Shown: one piece after another, positions 15,846 through 24,746 of the stretch
How the letters are laid out: every line of letters begins with the position of its first letter
How positions within the stretch are numbered: position 1 is the stretch's first letter
Assembly (NCBI GenBank): GCA_964628055.1
Contig: CAZVNL010000008.1
Location: 1-64,000, forward strand
Source of the DNA: CAZBEL01 sp964628055
GTDB lineage: Bacteria > Fidelibacterota > Marinisomatia > Marinisomatales > TCS56
Reading direction: 5' to 3'
DNA length: 64,000 bases
Translations under genes and position numbers: made by a program
The notes under the pieces: generated by a model
Databases searched by the model: none
The model's input: the letters and a program-made list of their open reading frames with translations, nothing else
What the model was told of the DNA's origin: nothing

Positions 15846-17600
15846 TTAAGAGCGTTCGAAGCGCCGATCCAATTCCGCCAGGGAAAGCTGCACGATGATG
15901 GGCCGGCCGTGGGGACAGTAGTAGGGGTGCTGGGTCCCGAAGAGCCGGTTCACTAGGGCCTGCATCTCTTCTTTGGTAAGGGGCTCCCCGGCCTTGATGG
16001 CCGCGTGGCAGGCGTAGGAAGCGGCTAACCCCTCCTCCAGACTACTGTACTGGCGCCCCTCGCACCGGTAATTATCCAGAATATCGGTAAGAATTTTCTT
16101 TTCGTTCCCCCAGCCCATCGGAGAAGGAACGGCTTCTAAGAGAATCGTGCGGGTCCCAAAGGTCTTCATCCGAAAACCGATCTTCTCTAAAAAAGGGACC
16201 AGGTCCACCAAGGCGGCATAGTCCACCGGCGAAAATTCCAGCACTTGGGGAAAGAGCAGAGTCTGGGCCGCCAGAGGAGTGGACTGGAAGGCCTCCAGGG
16301 CCTCTTCAAAAAGGACCCGCTCATGGGCCACATGCTGATCAATGACCACTAGGCCGCTACTAATCTGGGAGAGGATGTACTTGTTGTGGACCTGCCAGAT
16401 GAGCTCCGGGTCCACCAGCTCCGGAGAGGTCTCCCGGCTGGCCAGATGGGAGACGTACTCCCGAGCGCGCTTCAGTTCCGGCCCTTTAGTAACAACCGGC
16501 TGGGCGGCAAAGGTCAGGGCGGACGGGCTGGCTGGCGTCGACCCCATTTCGGCCGGTGTGTGAGCAAATCCCCGGTAAGGCAGCACCCCGTGACGTTCCA
16601 GAGAAGGCAGGGTATCCATAAGGGCCTCTAAGACCTCGGCCACCGCTGACTTCAACACCTGGTAGACCCGCCACTCATCCTGAAAGCGCACCTTACTCTT
16701 CATGTGATGAACGTTTACGTCCACCTGGTCCGCCGGTAGCACTAAGTTCAACACAAAAAAGGGATACTCCCCCCGCTTCACCAAGGACTGGTAGGCGGAA
16801 TACACGGCGGAGTTCAAGAGGCGGTCCTGGATAAAGCGACGGTTGAGAAAGATAAACTGTTCCCCGGGACGCGTGCGCACCAGATTCAGATTCCCCACGA
16901 ACCCGGTAATGGAAAAATCCCCCTTGGCGTGCTGTACGGGAATCACCTGTTCGCCATAGGTGGGATCCAGCAGGGCCACGATGCGCTCTAAAAGGGACTC
17001 CGGCTGTAGGGCCAAGATTTCCCGCTCGTTATGAATTAGGTGAAAGGCGATCTCGGGATAAGCCAGCCCAAAGCGCCGCACGGTTTTCACAATCTGCCGG
17101 AATTCAGTCTGGGGGGCTTTCAAGAATTTCCGCCGGGCCGGTGTGTTGTAAAACAGGTTCCGAACGGTGAGCTGCGTCCCTTTTAGTTCCGGGGCCGGAC
17201 GGGGCGGGCCGGCGATGCCGTCTTCCACCACCATTTCGTAGGTTGCCTCTCCCGCTATACCGGAAACAATGGTTACCTTAGCCACGGCGGTGATGCTGGC
17301 CAAGGCCTCCCCGCGAAAGCCCAGACTCTGAATGCAAAACAGCTCCTCCACCGTGGATAATTTGCTGGTATGGTAGCGCTCAATGGCCCGGGGCAGGTCG
17401 TCCTCGGCAATGCCACTGCCGTCATCGCGCACCTGGATGAGCTGGTGACCGCCCTTTTCAGCAACAATCTCAATATCCGTGGCCCCGGCGTCGATACTGT
17501 TCTCTACCAGTTCCTTCACCACCGAAGCCGGCCGCTCGATGACCTCCCCAGCGGAGATCTTATTCCGTAAGGCTTCCGATAGGGGCCGTATGGGCCTCAT
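15846..17600 (-). CDS. mutL: DNA mismatch repair protein MutL (endonuclease type)
   Basis: This 584-residue protein has an N-terminal GHKL ATPase with NSIDAGAT, DDGSGI, YHTSKL and LGFRGEALASI. The C-terminal dimerisation domain carries DQHVAHERVLFE, which fits the DQHAxxExxxxE metal motif of nicking MutL, plus ACHAAIKAG and CPHGRP. This predicts the latent endonuclease activity found in bacteria without MutH. The linker of about 60 residues is short. The start overlaps the ftcD stop by four bases; mutS is not in the window. Confidence 0.96.
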   Translation of the reverse strand: MRPIRPLSEALRNKISAGEVIERPASVVKELVENSIDAGATDIEIVAEKGGHQLIQVRDDGSGIAEDDLPRAIERYHTSKLSTVEELFCIQSLGFRGEALASITAVAKVTIVSGIAGEATYEMVVEDGIAGPPRPAPELKGTQLTVRNLFYNTPARRKFLKAPQTEFRQIVKTVRRFGLAYPEIAFHLIHNEREILALQPESLLERIVALLDPTYGEQVIPVQHAKGDFSITGFVGNLNLVRTRPGEQFIFLNRRFIQDRLLNSAVYSAYQSLVKRGEYPFFVLNLVLPADQVDVNVHHMKSKVRFQDEWRVYQVLKSAVAEVLEALMDTLPSLERHGVLPYRGFAHTPAEMGSTPASPSALTFAAQPVVTKGPELKRAREYVSHLASRETSPELVDPELIWQVHNKYILSQISSGLVVIDQHVAHERVLFEEALEAFQSTPLAAQTLLFPQVLEFSPVDYAALVDLVPFLEKIGFRMKTFGTRTILLEAVPSPMGWGNEKKILTDILDNYRCEGRQYSSLEEGLAASYACHAAIKAGEPLTKEEMQALVNRLFGTQHPYYCPHGRPIIVQLSLAELDRRFERS

Positions 17601-19438
17601 GGGGCTTTAATGATCTTGAGGGTTTTGGTTAGGATCTCCTTTTCCAGCCGGGGTGCTGCGCTTAACCATGTAGCTACCTGCCGGGAAGCCTGGTCGTGAA
17701 ACTCCGGGTCCTCAACCACGGTGGGTAAATTGATGAGTACGTTCAAGCACGCCCCCCGCACCCCGGCCAGGGCTGCTTCCGCCGCCACCCCCACGTCACT
17801 CACCGAATTAGGGTTGCCCGGCTCCACCACCTGCTGACCCAGTTCCAGTACCCGGTAGGCCAGGCGGGCTACTTCCAGGGGCACTTCAACCCCCCGGCGA
17901 TTAGCCTCTTGAAGCTTACTAGAGCGTACCTTTTTTTCTTCCGTCGTGGTGGCCGGAAGGCGCTGGGCCTGTAAAACCTGTTGAAAAGCACGCGTATCTT
18001 CCTCCACCAATTGTAACAGTCGGTCCTTGATCTTCTGGGCCTCCTCTCCCACCCGCTCCATGAGTTCCCTTACTGGTTCAAAGCCCTTCTTTTCGTGGGT
18101 CAGGGCCGTCACCATGGACACCAGCGCTGCCCCCAGGCTGGCGGTCAGGGCGGCTATGCTGCCGCCTCCGGGAGCCGGACTGTTAGTGGAGACTTCGTCC
18201 ACTAAGGACTTTACCGACTGTTGGACGAGAGTGGCTACCGGCGATTGTACGGCATACTCGATAATTTTTTCTTCCGGGACGAAGGGGGCCAAATCCCTCA
18301 GGCCCAGGGATTGCACAGCGGCCTCCACCAAATCGGCCTCGGGAACGCCGGTAGTCCGTCGCTGCCGCTGGAGGTAATGTCTACCAGCCGCTAACAACGC
18401 CGCCAGGGGAATAAGCCCTACCAGTTCGCTACCCGTGACGCGGACCCCCCGCGCTTCCGCCAAGCGGCAGGCGGCATCGAAAACAAGATGAAGAGGCGTT
18501 TTTTTGTAATTGGTGAAGTTGATGGAGATCTGGGCCCGGCGGTACTCATCAATGTACCAACCCACCGTCTTCACGTGTTTAAATAGGCCCGGCTTTTTCA
18601 CCGGCCGGCCTACGAGCTGCCCTTCATCATAGCCGTACTGGGACCACCAGTCCCGTAAATCAAAGTCATGCTCTTCCGTACTGTGTTTAACGAGCTTATC
18701 CGACGTGTGGGCCACAAAATCACAAAAGGCACAGGGGTAGTGATCTTTACTATAGCGGATAATCTCCCCGTCCAAAAGATTGGGCGACTGGGGGTTTGGT
18801 TTACGCAAGGAGCGCCCCTTTTCCCGCAGTTCGAAGGCGATGTCGGTAGCCAAGCGCCGATCCCGGGTGTTGAGGTTGATGTTGTAGGCGATTAAAAACT
18901 CCCGCACACCCAGGATAGTGGCGCCGGCCGTGGCGTTGAATCGGGCGGGACCGTAGTCCGGTTTCCAGCGAGGATCTTTTAGTTTTTTGGCTAAGCCTTC
19001 GTATTCCCCCGCCCGAATTACTGCCAGGTTCTTCCGCTCCGGCTGCTGGGCGGAGTATTCGTATAAATACACGGGAATGTCCAGGGTCTCCGCCACACGC
19101 TGGCCTACGCGCTTAGACAAGGCCACACACTCTTCTACCGATACACCGCGCAGGGGGACAAAGGGACACACGTCGGTGGCGCCCAGGCGGGCGTGGGCCC
19201 CGTGATGATGGCGCATGTCAATGACTTCGGCGGCCTTCTGAACGGCCCGGAAAGCAGCCTCCTCTACACTGGCCAAGGGACCCACGAAGGTGACTACCGT
19301 GCGGTTGGTGTCCTCACCTGGATCCACGTCTAAGAGGGTGATCCCCTCTACGCTGGTAATGGCCTGGGTAATGGCCTGAATCTTGGCCTGATCGCGACCT
19401 TCACTGAAATTGGGAACGCATTCCACTAACGAATCCAT
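17597..19438 (-). CDS. ftcD: bifunctional glutamate formiminotransferase / formimino-THF cyclodeaminase, with zinc-finger insertion
   Basis: This 613-residue fusion enzyme channels a formimino group from formiminoglutamate to tetrahydrofolate and converts it to methenyl-THF plus ammonia. Residues 1-200 and about 280-330 form the formiminotransferase (VPNFSEGRD, MRHHHGAHARLGATDVCPFVPL). Residues about 410-613 form the cyclodeaminase (SPAPGGGSIAALTASLGAAL). Between the two formiminotransferase lobes is an insert of about 60 residues with C236, C239, H252 and H257, a C-x2-C-x12-H-x4-H pattern like a C2H2 zinc finger. Histidine-degradation genes are not nearby, so it may serve one-carbon supply together with gcvH and metF elsewhere in the window. 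Ribosome-binding site GAGGT precedes the ATG. Confidence 0.93.
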   Translation of the reverse strand: MDSLVECVPNFSEGRDQAKIQAITQAITSVEGITLLDVDPGEDTNRTVVTFVGPLASVEEAAFRAVQKAAEVIDMRHHHGAHARLGATDVCPFVPLRGVSVEECVALSKRVGQRVAETLDIPVYLYEYSAQQPERKNLAVIRAGEYEGLAKKLKDPRWKPDYGPARFNATAGATILGVREFLIAYNINLNTRDRRLATDIAFELREKGRSLRKPNPQSPNLLDGEIIRYSKDHYPCAFCDFVAHTSDKLVKHSTEEHDFDLRDWWSQYGYDEGQLVGRPVKKPGLFKHVKTVGWYIDEYRRAQISINFTNYKKTPLHLVFDAACRLAEARGVRVTGSELVGLIPLAALLAAGRHYLQRQRRTTGVPEADLVEAAVQSLGLRDLAPFVPEEKIIEYAVQSPVATLVQQSVKSLVDEVSTNSPAPGGGSIAALTASLGAALVSMVTALTHEKKGFEPVRELMERVGEEAQKIKDRLLQLVEEDTRAFQQVLQAQRLPATTTEEKKVRSSKLQEANRRGVEVPLEVARLAYRVLELGQQVVEPGNPNSVSDVGVAAEAALAGVRGACLNVLINLPTVVEDPEFHDQASRQVATWLSAAPRLEKEILTKTLKIIKAP

Positions 19439-19447
19439 AACATTACC

Positions 19448-19591
19448 TCAGGGTAGATAGTGTGCCAGGTTATTTAGGAATATCATGAGGGCGACCACAA
19501 TGACCAGGAGCCCCAGTAACCACCATAAAGAACGCGGCCGGGGACGGTAGTCCGAAACCAAGGGCCGGAAGTAATGGCGCTTGAATTTCAC
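19448..19591 (-). CDS. small membrane protein coupled to the M50 protease
   Basis: A 47-residue ORF starts with GTG at 19591, overlapping the protease stop as GTGA. This coupling is why I choose that start over an ATG 20 codons upstream inside the protease gene. The product has a basic N-terminal half (KRHYFRP, DYRPRPRS) and one transmembrane helix (WWLLGLLVIVVALMIFLNN). No family was recognised. It could be an accessory subunit of the neighbouring protease, or a membrane anchor of unrelated use. Confidence 0.5.
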   Translation of the reverse strand: MKFKRHYFRPLVSDYRPRPRSLWWLLGLLVIVVALMIFLNNLAHYLP

Positions 19592-20211
19592 CCCCTCACC
19601 CCGGCAAAGAGCAACAGAAAGAATTTCACGAATGGTTTCATAAACATCCACAGGGGAGAAAAACCGGTGAAGTAGCCGATCAAAATCAGCCCGATGAGGA
19701 TCTGGGGACCGTAGGCTTGCAGGTTGTGCACCAGTTGGGGTTGACTTCGGATCAACAGGCCCGAAAAAATCTGGGACCCGTCCAACGGCGGAATGGGAAT
19801 GAGGTTAAACACGGCCAGGGCGATATTGATCTGGGTGAACATGAGGAGCATGAGACCCCATGGCTCGCCGTGAATCCCCAGGCGTATCAACAGGCCACTA
19901 CCCAACGCCAAAAGGAGATTGGCCCCGGGGCCGGCAAAGGCGATTTTCATCATGTCAGTACGCGGGTGGCGGAGGTGGCGCGGGTCCACCGGGACGGGTT
20001 TTGCCCAGCCGAAACCTACAAAGAGGATCATGAGGGACCCGAACGGATCCAAATGGGCCCGGGGGTTCAAGGTCAACCGGCCGTGATAGCGCGCCGTGGG
20101 ATCCCCCAGGCGATAGGCCATATAGGCATGGGAATATTCGTGGAAAACTAGGGCAAATAGAAGGACCGGGATCAAGAGAACCAGTACGTCTAAGGGCAGT
20201 CTAAAAAGCAT
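19588..20211 (-). CDS. site-2 protease family (M50) membrane metalloprotease
   Basis: This 207-residue integral membrane protein has the zinc motif HEYSH (residues 24-28) within the first transmembrane helix. The second M50 signature NLIPIPPLDG lies near residue 137 and supplies the third ligand. Short, PDZ-less enzymes of this kind cut membrane-embedded substrates; the substrate is unknown. It overlaps the following 47-codon gene and follows xerD by 46 bases. Confidence 0.9.
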   Translation of the reverse strand: MLFRLPLDVLVLLIPVLLFALVFHEYSHAYMAYRLGDPTARYHGRLTLNPRAHLDPFGSLMILFVGFGWAKPVPVDPRHLRHPRTDMMKIAFAGPGANLLLALGSGLLIRLGIHGEPWGLMLLMFTQINIALAVFNLIPIPPLDGSQIFSGLLIRSQPQLVHNLQAYGPQILIGLILIGYFTGFSPLWMFMKPFVKFFLLLFAGVRG

Positions 20212-20257
20212 CCCTAAGCTCCGTAATCCTTGAGATACGAGGTAGCTCTCACGGCGC

Positions 20258-21151
20258 TTACCACCGGGGATGAAAGGTGCGGTGGACTTCTTTCAAATAC
20301 TCCCGGTCCAGGTGCGTGTAGATCTGGGTGGTGGAAATGTCGGCGTGTCCCAGCATTTCCTGGACGGCCCTTAGGTCCGCGCCGCCCTCTAATAAGTGTG
20401 TGGCGAAGGAATGGCGCAGGGTGTGCGGGCTTACGGGTTTACTGAGCCCTGCCAAGCGGGCATATTTATGCAATAAGTTCCACACCATCATGCGCGTGAG
20501 GGGTCGGCCGTTGCGACTGAGAAACACGCACTCCCGGCTCCGGCCGCGCCGGGCCAGGGTTGTTCGGACACGGGATAGATACACCTCTAACGCCGCTATA
20601 GCGCGGTGACCAATGGGTACCAGACGCTCTTTATCGCCCTTGCCTACGACCCGGATCAAGCTCGTGTCCAACTGGACGTAGCCCACTTTCAAATGGCAGG
20701 CCTCGCTCACCCGCAGGCCGGCGGAATACAGCAGTTCCATTAGGGCTAAATCCCGTTGACCCAAGGGGGTAGTTGTGGGAATGCTCGCCAGAAGGGCTTC
20801 CACCTCTGCCACGGTGAGAACCACCGGCAGTTTCCGGGGCAAGCGGGGGGTTTCCATGAGCTCCGCGGGGTTCGTTATCAGGCCCTTTTCACTCACTAAA
20901 AAGGCGTGGTAGGAGCGCAGGGAAGATAGGCTCCGGGTAATACTGGTGGGGGCCAGGTGCAAGCGTTTCAAGGCACGTACATAGAGGCGAATATGCTCCG
21001 GTGTTACCTCTTTTAAGGAGCGCACCGGGGTGTACTTTAGGATATAATCCAGGTAGCGCTTCAGGTCCTGGCGGTAGGCCTTGACGGTTTGAGGGGACAT
21101 ATTCCGTTCCACCCGCAGCATGGTAAGGTACTCCTTAAGATACGTTTCCAT
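20258..21151 (-). CDS. xerD: tyrosine recombinase XerC/XerD
   Basis: This recombinase of about 297 residues has an N-terminal SAM-like core-binding domain (YLTMLRVERNMSPQTVKAYR) and a C-terminal catalytic domain. The full catalytic set is visible: Arg in SAGLRVSE, His-x-x-Arg in PHTLRHSFA, His in LGHADIST and the nucleophile Tyr in QIYTHL. It resolves chromosome dimers at dif with FtsK. The ATG at 21151, right after the gmhA stop, is preferred to an in-frame GTG four codons upstream. Its setting among housekeeping genes argues against a mobile integrase. Confidence 0.93.
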   Translation of the reverse strand: METYLKEYLTMLRVERNMSPQTVKAYRQDLKRYLDYILKYTPVRSLKEVTPEHIRLYVRALKRLHLAPTSITRSLSSLRSYHAFLVSEKGLITNPAELMETPRLPRKLPVVLTVAEVEALLASIPTTTPLGQRDLALMELLYSAGLRVSEACHLKVGYVQLDTSLIRVVGKGDKERLVPIGHRAIAALEVYLSRVRTTLARRGRSRECVFLSRNGRPLTRMMVWNLLHKYARLAGLSKPVSPHTLRHSFATHLLEGGADLRAVQEMLGHADISTTQIYTHLDREYLKEVHRTFHPRW

Positions 21152-21152
21152 G

Positions 21153-21734
21153 TCACCGGGCACTCAGTAGAGCCTGCTCCGTCCATTCGCAAAGAAGGTG
21201 ACCGGCCACTAAATGGCCTTCCTGGATCCGCTGGGTATCCTGACTGGGAATACAGATGGCCACCGTAACGAGGGCTTTTAGCGCCCCGCCGTCCTGGCCC
21301 GTTAGACCGATGGTTTTAAGACCCCGATCCTGGGCCACCCGCGCCGCGGCCAGGCAGTTGGGGGAATTACCGCTGGTGGAAATGATCACCACGACGTCCC
21401 CGGCGTTACCCAGCGTAGCCACCTGGCGGGCAAATACCGATTCGAAATCCACATCGTTGGTCCAGGCGGTGAGTAGGGAGCTATCGGTGGTGAGGGCCAG
21501 GGAGGCTAGCCCCGGTCGGTCGTGAACCCGTAAGCCGCCCAAGAGTTCGGTGGAAAAGTGTTGAGCCTGGGCGGCGCTGCCGCCATTGCCGCACCAGAGG
21601 ATCTGGTGTCCTTCTTTTAACGCCGTAACCATGAGGTGGGCCGCCTGCTCAATGTCCGTACTACAGACCGACACCATGGTCTGGATGGTGCCGGCGCTCT
21701 GGCTGAGTTGTTGTTTAATAGTGTCGCGCTCCAT
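21153..21734 (-). CDS. gmhA: phosphoheptose isomerase (SIS domain)
   Basis: This 193-residue SIS-domain protein carries GNGGSAAQAQHFSTEL near residue 49, and the sugar-phosphate motif STSGNSPN near 118. It converts sedoheptulose 7-phosphate to D-glycero-D-manno-heptose 7-phosphate, the first step to the heptoses of LPS inner core or S-layer glycans. The length fits GmhA. It follows the GGGP synthase by three bases. Confidence 0.93.
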   Translation of the reverse strand: MERDTIKQQLSQSAGTIQTMVSVCSTDIEQAAHLMVTALKEGHQILWCGNGGSAAQAQHFSTELLGGLRVHDRPGLASLALTTDSSLLTAWTNDVDFESVFARQVATLGNAGDVVVIISTSGNSPNCLAAARVAQDRGLKTIGLTGQDGGALKALVTVAICIPSQDTQRIQEGHLVAGHLLCEWTEQALLSAR

Positions 21735-21737
21735 GGG

Positions 21738-22490
21738 CTACAATTTCCAGTGGACGGCCTGGGCAAAGGCTTCCATAAGAGCCGCGTCGTGATTGTCTTC
21801 CAAAACCGTGCCGGTGACAATGAAGCTGGCGCCGGCCTCCACCCGCTCACGGGCCTGCTCCGGTGTGCGAATCCCCCCGCCCACGATGAGGGGCACCTCC
21901 ACTTCCCGGGCCACCTGGGTGATGGTCTCAACGGGTACGGCCTGGCGGGCTCCGCTGCCAGCTTCCAAATAAAGGAGCTTTTTCCCCAGATACTGAGCTG
22001 CCAGAGCGTGGGCAACGGCTAAATCGGGCCGGTGGAGGGGCAGAGGCCGGGTGTTGCTGATGAACTCCACGGTAGACTGGGCACCGCCATCGAAAAGGAG
22101 ATAACCGGTGGGGATCACCTCCAACCCCAGGTCCTTCACCACGGGGGCGGCAAGGACCTGCTCACCGATCAGGTAGTGGGGATTGCGCCCAGAGAGAATG
22201 GCCATGAACAGCATGGCGTCGTAATGGGTGTTTATCTGGTTGAGACCCCCCGGGAAAAATATGACCGGAACACTAGCCAGGGCCTTGATGGTGGCCACTC
22301 GCTCATGACAGCGCCCATCCATCATGAGGCTGCCACCTACGAAGATGGCATCCACTTCTGAGGCGTTGATGGCGGCGACCCGGGCTTCTAAATGGGGGTC
22401 ACTCTTGCGGTCGGGATCTAACAGCACAATATAGCCGGCCCCCTTGGTGCGAGCCACCTGGAGCAAGTGCTGAAAAACGGTTGATTTCAT
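21738..22490 (-). CDS. geranylgeranylglyceryl phosphate synthase family protein
   Basis: This 250-residue TIM-barrel prenyltransferase matches the GGGPS/PcrB family. It shows LLDPDRKSD near residue 23 (glycerol-phosphate site), FFPGGLNQI, YLEAGSGA near 168 and VGGGIRTPEQA near 208. Archaeal members make the first ether bond of isoprenoid lipids from sn-glycerol-1-phosphate. FCB-group bacteria are known to encode a related group-II enzyme, with some lineages holding further archaeal-lipid genes. Prenyl length and physiological product cannot be read from sequence, and no other ether-lipid gene is in this window. Confidence 0.9.
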   Translation of the reverse strand: MKSTVFQHLLQVARTKGAGYIVLLDPDRKSDPHLEARVAAINASEVDAIFVGGSLMMDGRCHERVATIKALASVPVIFFPGGLNQINTHYDAMLFMAILSGRNPHYLIGEQVLAAPVVKDLGLEVIPTGYLLFDGGAQSTVEFISNTRPLPLHRPDLAVAHALAAQYLGKKLLYLEAGSGARQAVPVETITQVAREVEVPLIVGGGIRTPEQARERVEAGASFIVTGTVLEDNHDAALMEAFAQAVHWKL

Positions 22491-22508
22491 CGCTGGAATG
22501 TACAGAAC

Positions 22509-22886
22509 CTAAGCGATCAATTGTTTATAATCTTCGGGGGTCAGTAACCCGCTGGTATCTAGCACTTCGGAGAGGGCCACCTTGATGAGCCAGCCCTTAC
22601 CGTAGGGATCCTGATTCACCAGTTCCGGGGCCTCTTCCAGAGCCGTATTCACCACCGAAACTTCCCCAGTTACCGGTGAAAATAGATCGGCCACGGTCTT
22701 CACCGCCTCGATCGTCCCGAAGGGTTCCCCGCCCTTGACCACGGTGCCCGTTTCGGGAAATTCGATGAAGACAATATCCCCCAATTCCCCCTGGGCATAG
22801 TCGGTAACCCCTATGGTTCCCTCCTGGCCCTCCACGCGCAACCATTCGTGGTCTTTGGTGTAGTACAAATCCGCTGGTACGTTCAT
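22509..22886 (-). CDS. gcvH: glycine cleavage system H protein
   Basis: This 125-residue lipoyl-domain protein carries the aminomethyl group between the P, T and L proteins of glycine cleavage. It shows HEWLRVEG near the N-terminus and the lipoylation motif GTIEAVKTVADLFSPVTGEV around residue 60, with the lysine of AVK as modification site. The other gcv genes are not here. It sits between accC and the GGGP synthase. Confidence 0.96.
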   Translation of the reverse strand: MNVPADLYYTKDHEWLRVEGQEGTIGVTDYAQGELGDIVFIEFPETGTVVKGGEPFGTIEAVKTVADLFSPVTGEVSVVNTALEEAPELVNQDPYGKGWLIKVALSEVLDTSGLLTPEDYKQLIA

Positions 22887-22899
22887 AACATCAACTCCT

Positions 22900-24258
22900 T
22901 CAGTTTTCTTTTAATGGCGGGTACTCAAAATCTTCCAAGAAACTGGTATCAAAAGTGCCCTGGAGAAAGCGCGGGTCTTTCATGATGGCCTGATGGAACG
23001 GAATGGTGGTGCGGGGTCCTTCGATGATACACTCCTCCAAGGCCTGCTGCATACGTTTAATGGCCCGTTCCCGGGTACTGGCCCAAACGATTAATTTCCC
23101 GATGAGGGAATCGTAATAGGGGGAAATCACATAGCCGTCGTAGGCGTGGGTATCCACCCGTACCCCCTTTCCCCCGGGCATGTGGAAGCTGGTAATCTTC
23201 CGGGGGCAGGGCCGGAAATTGTCCTGGGGGTCTTCGGCGTTGATGCGGCACTCAATGGCGTGGCCGCGCAAACGCATGTGGTCCAGGTAGCCAGGATAAC
23301 GTTCCCCGGCGTGGACCTGAATCTGTTGCTTAATGAGATCCACGCCCACTACCATCTCGGTGACGGTATGCTCCACCTGGATGCGCGTATTCATTTCCAT
23401 GAAATAGAAGTTTTTATCCTTATCCAAAAGGAATTCCACCGTTCCCACTCCCACGTAGTCGGCCGCTTGGGCAGCCCGGATGGCCATGGTGCCCATGGCC
23501 CGGCGGAGGTCCTCATCAACCACCGCCGAGGGCGATTCCTCCACTAATTTCTGGTGACGCCGTTGAATGGAGCATTCCCGTTCCCCTAAATGAGCGATGT
23601 GGTTGTGGGCGTCGGCCAAAATTTGCACCTCGATGTGACGCGGGTTTTGCACATACTTCTCTAAGTAAAGTTCTCCATTATCGAAAGCCGACTGGGCCTC
23701 GTTCTGGGCAGCCACGAAGGCCGGACCCATTTCTTCGGCCGACCAGACCAGGCGCATACCCCGCCCGCCGCCACCGGCCGAGGCCTTCAGCATGACCGGG
23801 TAGCCCATGGTCTCTGCCAGCCGTCGGGCCTCTTCGGCACTGGGTAGTACCCCGGCACTTCCGGGAATGACCGGCACCCCGGCGGAGCGCATGGTCTCTT
23901 TGGCCCTAGCCTTGTCTCCCATGGCTTCGATAATTTCCGCGCCAGGACCCAAAAAAGTGAAATTATTCTCCTGGCAGATACGGGAGAAGTGGGCGTTCTC
24001 CGCTAAAAAACCGTAACCCGGATGGATGGCATCGGCATTGGTAATTTCCGCTGCCGCAATTAGCCGGGGAATGTTCAGATAGCTTTCGCTGCTGAGTGGG
24101 GGCCCGATACAGACGGCCTCGTCAGCGAACCGCACGTGAAGGGAAAGTTCATCGGCGGTGGAATAGACCGCCACGGTGGGAATCTCCAGTTCGTGACAAG
24201 CCCGTATAACCCGTAGGGCAATCTCACCCCGGTTGGCAATGAGCACCTTTTTAAACAT
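22900..24258 (-). CDS. accC: acetyl-CoA carboxylase, biotin carboxylase subunit
   Basis: This 452-residue ATP-grasp enzyme carboxylates the biotin on AccB. It shows NRGEIALRVIRA at the N-terminus, the glycine-rich KASAGGGGRGMR, EMNTRIQVEHTVTE and RINAEDP. The length matches stand-alone AccC. It starts seven bases after accB; the accA/accD carboxyltransferase genes are elsewhere. The product, malonyl-CoA, feeds fatty-acid synthesis. Confidence 0.97.
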   Translation of the reverse strand: MFKKVLIANRGEIALRVIRACHELEIPTVAVYSTADELSLHVRFADEAVCIGPPLSSESYLNIPRLIAAAEITNADAIHPGYGFLAENAHFSRICQENNFTFLGPGAEIIEAMGDKARAKETMRSAGVPVIPGSAGVLPSAEEARRLAETMGYPVMLKASAGGGGRGMRLVWSAEEMGPAFVAAQNEAQSAFDNGELYLEKYVQNPRHIEVQILADAHNHIAHLGERECSIQRRHQKLVEESPSAVVDEDLRRAMGTMAIRAAQAADYVGVGTVEFLLDKDKNFYFMEMNTRIQVEHTVTEMVVGVDLIKQQIQVHAGERYPGYLDHMRLRGHAIECRINAEDPQDNFRPCPRKITSFHMPGGKGVRVDTHAYDGYVISPYYDSLIGKLIVWASTRERAIKRMQQALEECIIEGPRTTIPFHQAIMKDPRFLQGTFDTSFLEDFEYPPLKEN

Positions 24259-24264
24259 GTTAAC

Positions 24265-24717
24265 TTAGGCGGGTTCGATTAGAAACAGCACCTGGTTGTA
24301 TTCCACTGGCTGACCGTCTTCGGCCACAATTTTTTTAATGACGCCCCCTGTCTCGGCCTCGATCTCGTTCATGATCTTCATGGCCTCAATGATGCACAGG
24401 GTATCCCCTTTTTTCACCTCGTCCCCCACTGTTACAAAGGGTTCAGCCTCGGGGGCCGGGGCCCGGTAAAAGGTACCGGGCATAGGGGAAAACACCTCCA
24501 CCGTGCGGGTGGTTTCGGCTACCGTAGACGCCGGGGTGGAGAGGAACTCACCAGTAGGGGGAGGCACCAAATTCACCGGGGCGGAGTTAACCTCCTGGGA
24601 CACCACCGGGGCCGTTTTTACCACCCGGTAGCGCCGGCCTAAAAAAGTTACGTCAATTTCGTTGACGTCGCTGTTTTCTAAAATGTAAATGATTTCCTTT
24701 AAACGGTCTTGCCACAT
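24265..24717 (-). CDS. accB: biotin carboxyl carrier protein
   Basis: This 150-residue protein has an N-terminal helix (KEIIYILENSDVNEIDV), a Pro/Ala/Thr linker and the C-terminal biotinyl domain with the attachment motif EAMKIMNEI near residue 112. It carries carboxybiotin between AccC and the carboxyltransferase. It lies between efp and accC, the common efp-accB-accC order. Confidence 0.97.
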   Translation of the reverse strand: MWQDRLKEIIYILENSDVNEIDVTFLGRRYRVVKTAPVVSQEVNSAPVNLVPPPTGEFLSTPASTVAETTRTVEVFSPMPGTFYRAPAPEAEPFVTVGDEVKKGDTLCIIEAMKIMNEIEAETGGVIKKIVAEDGQPVEYNQVLFLIEPA

Positions 24718-24746
24718 AAGCGTTCCTAACTGTGATGCTTCTGAGA

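Noticed and set aside
20258..21151. Tyrosine recombinase as sign of an integrated element
   Set aside because: It matches housekeeping XerC/D, lies within a conserved operon, and no attachment repeats or phage genes are near.
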